Source: JBEBBU01 sp041158225
Lineage (GTDB): Bacteria; Pseudomonadota; Gammaproteobacteria; Methylococcales; Methylococcaceae
NCBI GenBank assembly: GCA_041158225.1
Contig: JBEBBU010000018.1
Coordinates: forward strand, 1 to 7,627
Direction of reading: 5' to 3'
DNA length: 7,627 nucleotides
In this document: positions 6,150 to 7,627 of the stretch, one piece after another
How positions within the stretch are numbered: position 1 is the first letter of the stretch
How the letters are laid out: each line of letters opens with the position of its first letter
Program-made: the position numbers and the translations under genes
Notes under the pieces: model-generated
Told to the model about the DNA's origin: nothing
Database searches by the model: none
What the model saw: the letters and a program-made list of their open reading frames with translations, nothing else

Positions 6150-6785
6150 ATGGCACTTAGAAAGGCAGGATCGGGTCAGGAAGACCGTGCCCCGGCGGAA
6201 ATATCCACGCTTGAGACACTGCTTGTCGACCTCAAGTCTCCAGAAGCACAGGTGCGGCGTCGCGCCATCCTGCAGATGGACAGATATCCCGAGTCATCAG
6301 ATACGCTGCTTGACCTGGTTGAAAACAGTGACGACAGGCTCACGGAACAGGATGGTAGTGTGCGTGAAGCCATCTTCACCACACTGGTCGCACAAAAAAA
6401 TGACAGTGTGCTGCCGCGTCTGGTCAGACTGCTGTCTTCCGAAGATGCCAATCTGAGGAATGAGGCTGTAGTCGCCATGCAATCCATGCCGGACAGGCTG
6501 GGTGAATACATTGAACCCTTGCTCAGACACCCGGATTCGGATGTGCGCATCCTGACCATCAATATACTCGAGGGACTCTGTGATGACCGCACGCCTGCAT
6601 GGCTGTATGAGATTGTCCAGCATGACCCTCATATCAATGTATGTGCAACGGCACTGGATCTTCTCGGTGAACTGGGTCAGGAGCATATGATTCCCGCCAT
6701 ACTGGCGTTGCCCACCCGCTTTAACAATGATGTCTACCTTGGTTTCACCGCAGATGTGGCCGTACGCCGCATACTGGGAAAATAA
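6150..6785 (+). CDS. HEAT-repeat protein of a chemosensory operon
   Basis: A 211-residue soluble protein with about five HEAT-like helical pairs. Clear units include LLVDLKSPEAQVRRRAILQM (24-43), SVREAIFTTLV followed by VLPRLVRLLSSED (70-99), ANLRNEAVVAM followed by IEPLLRHPDS (100-130), DVRILTINILEGL followed by WLYEIVQHDP (131-160), and NVCATALDLLGELG followed by MIPAILAL (163-187). The repeated Asp-x-x-Val/Leu-Arg start of the helices is typical of PBS-lyase-type HEAT repeats. The first 18 residues are polar and probably disordered. No catalytic motif is visible, so a protein-binding adaptor role is likely. The ATG is set by AAGGAGAT at 6134-6141. The stop codon overlaps the cheR start by one base (TAATG), so the two are probably translationally coupled, hinting that this protein may act with CheR; that link is inference. 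Confidence 0.85.
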   Translation: MALRKAGSGQEDRAPAEISTLETLLVDLKSPEAQVRRRAILQMDRYPESSDTLLDLVENSDDRLTEQDGSVREAIFTTLVAQKNDSVLPRLVRLLSSEDANLRNEAVVAMQSMPDRLGEYIEPLLRHPDSDVRILTINILEGLCDDRTPAWLYEIVQHDPHINVCATALDLLGELGQEHMIPAILALPTRFNNDVYLGFTADVAVRRILGK

Positions 6786-7627
6786 TGACGCACTCAAATC
6801 ACACCCCAGGCAAGACACCTGCAAAAAGCGATCAGGTCAGGCAGCTGACCCTGGAAGATTTCCAGAAGTTTCGCGAATATTTTTACCGTAAAACCGGGAT
6901 TTTCTTCGAGGATAACAAGCGCTACTTTGTTGACAAGCGCATTATCGAGCGCATGGAACTCAATCATTCATCCAGTTTCAGGGAGTACTTTACCCTGCTG
7001 AGATTCCAGGCATCATCAGAAGAAATGCAGGCGCTGACCAATCTGATGACGGTCAATGAAACCTATTTTTTCCGCGAGGAATACCAGTTCAAGTGTCTGG
7101 TCAATTCGGTACTTCCCGAAATCGTGAAGAACCGCAATACGGACAGAGCTATCCGCATCTGGTCCATGCCCAGTTCCTCAGGGGAAGAACCTTACTCCAT
7201 CGCTATTTATCTGACGGAGTTCTGGAGAGATATTGAACGCTTTGATGTGGAGCTGCTTGCCTCTGATATTGATACCCGCATTCTGGACGCCGCAAGACAG
7301 GGGTTTTACAGCAAACGCGCGGTACAGCATCTCCCGGATCACATCCTCAACCGCTATTTTACACGGTGTGGCACCGACAGCTTTCAGCTTGGCGAAGATA
7401 TGCGACAGTCGGTGGAGTTCACCCAGTGCAATCTGCACGAACTCAGGGCTGGTGGCCGCTACAGCAAGTTCGATGTCATTTTCTGCCGCAATCTGCTGAT
7501 CTACTTCGATGATGTATCGCGAAGACGGGCAGCTGAAACTTTTTACGAGGCGCTGAACCCGGGTGGGTTCATCTGTCTGGGACATTCGGAATCCATGAGT
7601 CGCATCTCCTCGCTGTTCAGGATCAGG
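6785..7627 (+). CDS. cheR: CheR chemoreceptor glutamate methyltransferase (3' end cut by window edge)
   Basis: 281 codons from the ATG at 6785 run open to the last base; CheR proteins are usually about 270-290 residues, so only a short tail is missing. It transfers methyl groups from S-adenosylmethionine to receptor glutamates. The N-terminal helical domain begins near LTLEDFQKFREYFYRKTGI; then come NETYFFREEYQF (the conserved aromatic-Arg region), SAM motif IWSMPSSSGEEPYSIAI, acidic motif ASDIDTRILDAARQGFYS, FDVIFCRNLLIYF, and the C-terminal GGFICLGHSES. The beta-subdomain segment between RYF and VEF is short; compared with E. coli CheR recalled from memory it is three residues shorter, in keeping with pentapeptide-independent enzymes. 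Only a weak GGGA site (6776-6779) precedes the start, which overlaps the HEAT stop codon by one base, so translation is probably coupled. Its likely substrates are the two receptors encoded upstream. Confidence 0.95.
   Translation, partial: MTHSNHTPGKTPAKSDQVRQLTLEDFQKFREYFYRKTGIFFEDNKRYFVDKRIIERMELNHSSSFREYFTLLRFQASSEEMQALTNLMTVNETYFFREEYQFKCLVNSVLPEIVKNRNTDRAIRIWSMPSSSGEEPYSIAIYLTEFWRDIERFDVELLASDIDTRILDAARQGFYSKRAVQHLPDHILNRYFTRCGTDSFQLGEDMRQSVEFTQCNLHELRAGGRYSKFDVIFCRNLLIYFDDVSRRRAAETFYEALNPGGFICLGHSESMSRISSLFRIR

Overview
The window is one tightly packed, single-direction (+ strand) chemosensory operon fragment from a bacterium, most likely a gamma- or beta-proteobacterium. That assignment rests on moderate GC content, strong Shine-Dalgarno sites, and the gene families and their order; the species cannot be read from the sequence. 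All seven genes are chemotaxis-type, none has a recognisable membrane segment or signal peptide, and both receptor-like proteins look cytoplasmic.

Layout: 9-1283 soluble MCP-like protein whose C-terminal part carries a CheZ-like helix motif (the frame is open to the left edge, so it may start upstream); 1369-1755 single-domain CheY-like receiver; 1752-2543 ParA/Soj-type ATPase, overlapping cheY by 4 nt; 2547-4484 a 645-residue cytoplasmic chemoreceptor with two complete signalling hairpins exactly 300 residues (900 bp) apart; 4519-6072 a protein of three tandem CheW domains; 6084-6114 a perfect 13-bp stem-loop; 6150-6785 a small HEAT-repeat protein; 6785-7627 CheR methyltransferase, cut by the right edge just before its C-terminus. 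No CheA, CheB or CheD is in the window; they are expected in the flanks. There are no mobile elements, tRNAs, rRNAs or CRISPR arrays, and no gene-free stretch longer than about 85 bases.

How the parts may work together (inference): the double-hairpin receptor resembles the double-signalling-domain receptor DosM of Vibrio cholerae, which stabilises sandwich-like cytoplasmic arrays. Its basic, disordered-looking N-terminal tail follows directly after a ParA gene, as in the PpfA/TlpT pair of Rhodobacter sphaeroides, where a ParA homologue positions a cytoplasmic receptor cluster on the nucleoid. The triple-CheW protein could act as a pre-linked baseplate scaffold. CheR would methylate the receptors, CheY would be the output or a phosphate sink, and the first gene may both dock into the array and dephosphorylate CheY. 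The combination of a two-tipped receptor, triple CheW, ParA and a possible MCP-CheZ hybrid is the most unusual aspect of the window.
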